Both the position numbers and the translations under genes were made by a program. DNA of 8,642 nucleotides from Draconibacterium sp. GTDB taxonomy: Bacteria; Bacteroidota; Bacteroidia; Bacteroidales; Prolixibacteraceae. Within the stretch, counting starts at the first letter, position 1, and each line of letters starts with the position of its first letter. Location: NCBI GenBank assembly GCA_027011835.1, contig JALUZN010000254.1, positions 1-8,642 on the forward strand, written 5' to 3'. Shown here piece after piece: positions 7,023-8,642 of the stretch. The notes under the pieces were generated by a model. It did no database searches. It was given only the letters and a program-made list of their open reading frames with translations, and had not been told where the DNA came from.

Positions 7023-7683
7023 GTTTTTCCAATTTATAAAAAACAGTAGTATTGCAGCTCTTTTTCTAGGGGCTGCAATACTTGTATTTGGTTGCGAAAA
7101 CGATATAGAAAAAATAAAAGCTTTTACCTCTACCGAAAATCTCCCAATTCTCGAAGCATACGATTTTGAAACCATTTTTACCGACTCGGGACAAATAAGA
7201 TATACATTAAAAACACCCAAACTTCTCCGTTTCGAAAACGAAGGAAAAGCCTTTAACGAATTTCCCGACGGAGTAGAAATTACACAATACAATGCAAAAG
7301 GGAAAGTGGTTTCGAGCCTTACAGCCGACTATGCAAAACAGTTTTCAAAAGAACAAAAATGGGAGGCAAAAAACAATGTTGTTGCAACAAACGAGAAGGG
7401 CGACACATTAAAAACCGACCAATTAATTTGGGAGGAGAAAACAAAAAAGATATACTCCGACAACTTTGTTGAAATAATTCGTAAAGATGGCATTTTTACC
7501 GGTGTTGGTTTAACCGCCGACGAATCGTTAGACCACTGGCGAATTGGAAAATTAAAAGGAGATGCATATTTTGAAGTCGACAATAAAAAGAGGGAAAAAA
7601 ACAGCAACAAACAAAATATAAATTCCGGCGTAAAAAAACCTAAAAAGCAGCCGGCCGGGAAGCCACTTCAATTAGAAAAATAA
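6997..7683 (+). CDS. lptC: LPS export ABC transporter periplasmic protein LptC
   Basis: LptC takes lipopolysaccharide from the LptBFG transporter at the inner membrane and hands it to the LptA bridge. The 228-residue product has a hydrophobic N-terminus (19-32) ending in VFGC with Cys33, so it looks like a lipoprotein, unlike the bitopic E. coli protein. The LptC beta-jellyroll covers about 49-195: LPILEAYDFETIFTDSGQIR, FNEFPDGVEITQYN (86-99), LTADYAKQF (108-116), WEAKNNVVATNEKGDTLKTDQL (122-143), IYSDNFVEIIRKDGIFTGVGL (152-172) and the C-terminal WRIGKLKGDAYFE (181-193). The tail 197-228 is strongly basic (10 Lys and 1 Arg) and looks disordered. The start overlaps the TPR gene by 26 nt, and I see no better in-frame start. 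A strong hairpin lies in codons 18-29. The CNNM gene follows after 8 nt. Confidence 0.9.
   Translation: MKQLKLDSKFFQFIKNSSIAALFLGAAILVFGCENDIEKIKAFTSTENLPILEAYDFETIFTDSGQIRYTLKTPKLLRFENEGKAFNEFPDGVEITQYNAKGKVVSSLTADYAKQFSKEQKWEAKNNVVATNEKGDTLKTDQLIWEEKTKKIYSDNFVEIIRKDGIFTGVGLTADESLDHWRIGKLKGDAYFEVDNKKREKNSNKQNINSGVKKPKKQPAGKPLQLEK
7048..7082 (+). promoter_or_regulatory. Strong hairpin within the lptC signal-sequence codons
   Basis: AGTATTGCAGC (7048-7058) and GCTGCAATACT (7072-7082) are perfect 11-bp complements. The inner bases add U.G, C-G, U.G and U-A pairs in RNA, leaving a 5-nt loop (7063-7067), for a 15-bp stem of 35 nt in all. It lies 26 nt after the TPR stop codon and 51 nt after the lptC start. 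No T-run follows on the plus strand, so it is not a standard terminator for this operon. Read on the minus strand, a run of six T begins 4 nt past the stem. It could be an mRNA processing or stability element, or a block to antisense transcription. Confidence 0.5.
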
Positions 7684-7691
7684 TTGACCGT

Positions 7692-8642
7692 ATGAGTTTA
7701 TTTATCGTAATTGTAATCACTATTCTTCTTTCGGCATTTTTTTCCGGAATGGAAATTGCTTTTGTTTCGGCAAACAAATTACGTTTAGAACTAGATAAAC
7801 AGTCGGAACCATTTCATTCGAGAACACTAAAAATGGTTACCCGAAATGCAGGTAATTATATTGCCACAATGTTGGTTGGAAATAATATTGCCCTTGTAAT
7901 TTACGGTATTGCATTTGCCGCACTGCTCGAACCGGTTTTTCAAATATACATTCAAAACGAATCGATAATTTTGCTTTTGCAAACCATAATTTCAACATTA
8001 ATTATTTTGGTTTTTGCCGAGTTTTTACCCAAAACACTTTTCCGGATTATCCCGAATTCGCTGTTAAATATTTTTTCAATTCCGTTGGCATTCTTTTACA
8101 TTCTGTTTTATCCAATTACCCGTTTTGCCGTTGGAATTACCAATATTCTACTTAAACGAATTTTAAAAACCGACATTAATAAAAACAGTAAAAACCCGGT
8201 TTTTAGCCGAATCGATTTAGATGAGTTTGTAAATGCAACCGATACCTCCGGATTAGAAAAAAAAGAGAACATAAAAACCGAACTGAAACTATTTAAAAAT
8301 GCACTCGATTTCTCGAAAGTAAAACTTCGCGAAATAATGGTTCCGCGTACCGAGATTGAGATGCTCGAGATTAGCTCGTCGATTAGCGAACTCCGCCAAA
8401 AGTTTGTTGAAACCGGTTATTCACGCATTCTTTTTTATGAAGAAAACATCGACAATATAGTTGGCTATATTCATTCATCGGTTATTTTTCAAAACCCACA
8501 ATCGATAAAACCTTACCTGAAAAACGTACTCATTGTTCCCGAAACCATGCCGGCAAACAAGCTGCTCAGCACGTTTATTCAAGAGCACCGAAGTATTGCC
8601 ATTGTTGTCGACGAATTTGGCGGAACATCGGGAATGGTGACC
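7692..8642 (+). CDS. CNNM/CBS-domain membrane protein (HlyC/CorC family), 5' part
   Basis: This is a predicted inner-membrane protein of the CNNM-transmembrane plus CBS-pair family, whose members have been linked to magnesium or cobalt efflux; the label hemolysin is historical. The frame starts with ATG at 7692 and is open to the right edge (317 residues), so the C-terminus is missing. The membrane domain begins MSLFIVIVITILLSAFFSG and has further hydrophobic segments at about 55-85, 92-113 and 119-142, with SGMEIAF at 18-24 and EFLPKT at 110-115. A linker leads to the CBS pair, with MVPRTEI at 216-222 and VDEFGGTSGMVT at 306-317. The expected transporter-associated C-terminal domain lies off the window. 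It begins 8 nt after lptC. GldE of gliding Bacteroidetes is a relative, but nothing here indicates gliding. Confidence 0.9.
   Translation, partial: MSLFIVIVITILLSAFFSGMEIAFVSANKLRLELDKQSEPFHSRTLKMVTRNAGNYIATMLVGNNIALVIYGIAFAALLEPVFQIYIQNESIILLLQTIISTLIILVFAEFLPKTLFRIIPNSLLNIFSIPLAFFYILFYPITRFAVGITNILLKRILKTDINKNSKNPVFSRIDLDEFVNATDTSGLEKKENIKTELKLFKNALDFSKVKLREIMVPRTEIEMLEISSSISELRQKFVETGYSRILFYEENIDNIVGYIHSSVIFQNPQSIKPYLKNVLIVPETMPANKLLSTFIQEHRSIAIVVDEFGGTSGMVT

Noticed and set aside
7048..7082. Hairpin read as an intrinsic terminator for the operon on the plus strand
   Set aside because: The sequence after the stem (TGTATTTGG) lacks a T-run and the element is inside lptC, so a full-strength terminator would silence lptC. 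Only the minus-strand reading has a T-run nearby.
6957..7292. Minus-strand open frame of 111 codons spanning the TPR/lptC junction
   Set aside because: It covers the ends of two well-supported genes on the other strand and shows no domain or plausible start signal.
7379..7390. 12-bp perfect palindrome TTGTTGCAACAA inside lptC
   Set aside because: About two such palindromes are expected by chance in a window this size, and it lies in well-conserved coding sequence.
7651..7658. GC-rich palindrome CCGGCCGG in the lptC tail
   Set aside because: It is short and embedded in coding sequence, with no second copy or flanking structure that I could see.
1..8642. Mobile elements, CRISPR arrays, tRNA or rRNA genes, or a defence system
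   Set aside because: I saw no transposase, repeat-spacer pattern, RNA gene fold or defence domain; all large frames belong to housekeeping or envelope families.

Overview
The window looks like chromosomal DNA of a Bacteroidetes (Bacteroidota) bacterium. The reasons are a low-GC composition, start codons without a clear Shine-Dalgarno sequence, a TAnnTTTG-type -7 promoter element, and a gene set and order that I recall (not checked) as typical of the phylum. A placement near Marinilabiliales/Prolixibacteraceae is only an impression.

Layout. (1) Positions 1-620, minus strand: the N-terminal 206 codons of an RND-efflux periplasmic adaptor, running off the left edge. (2) Positions 621-956: an AT-rich divergent intergenic region holding a good promoter for the rightward operon, a weaker candidate for the leftward gene, and a small inverted repeat. 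(3) Positions 957-4105, plus strand: nadB, nadC and coaX, tightly packed (gaps of 2 and 0 nt). They supply two of the three steps of de novo NAD synthesis up to nicotinate mononucleotide, and the first step of CoA synthesis. nadA is not in the window. (4) Positions 4092-8642, plus strand: an outer-membrane beta-barrel of unknown function, a secreted CarboxypepD_reg-like plus TPR protein, lptC, and the 5' part of a CNNM/CBS (HlyC/CorC) membrane protein running off the right edge.

All seven plus-strand genes are separated by at most 18 nt or overlap (14 nt at coaX/OMP, 26 nt at TPR/lptC), so they probably form one transcription unit with a cofactor half and a cell-envelope half. LptC belongs to the lipopolysaccharide bridge between inner and outer membrane. 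The barrel and the TPR protein between coaX and lptC have no function I can name, but their position suggests an envelope role.

The most notable non-coding signals are a near-perfect 35-nt hairpin inside the lptC signal-sequence codons (7048-7082) and a promoter-like sequence at the end of coaX (4013-4043) that could uncouple the envelope genes from the cofactor genes. I see no mobile element, CRISPR array, RNA gene or defence system. Apart from these points the window is an ordinary housekeeping region, and I do not claim a new system.
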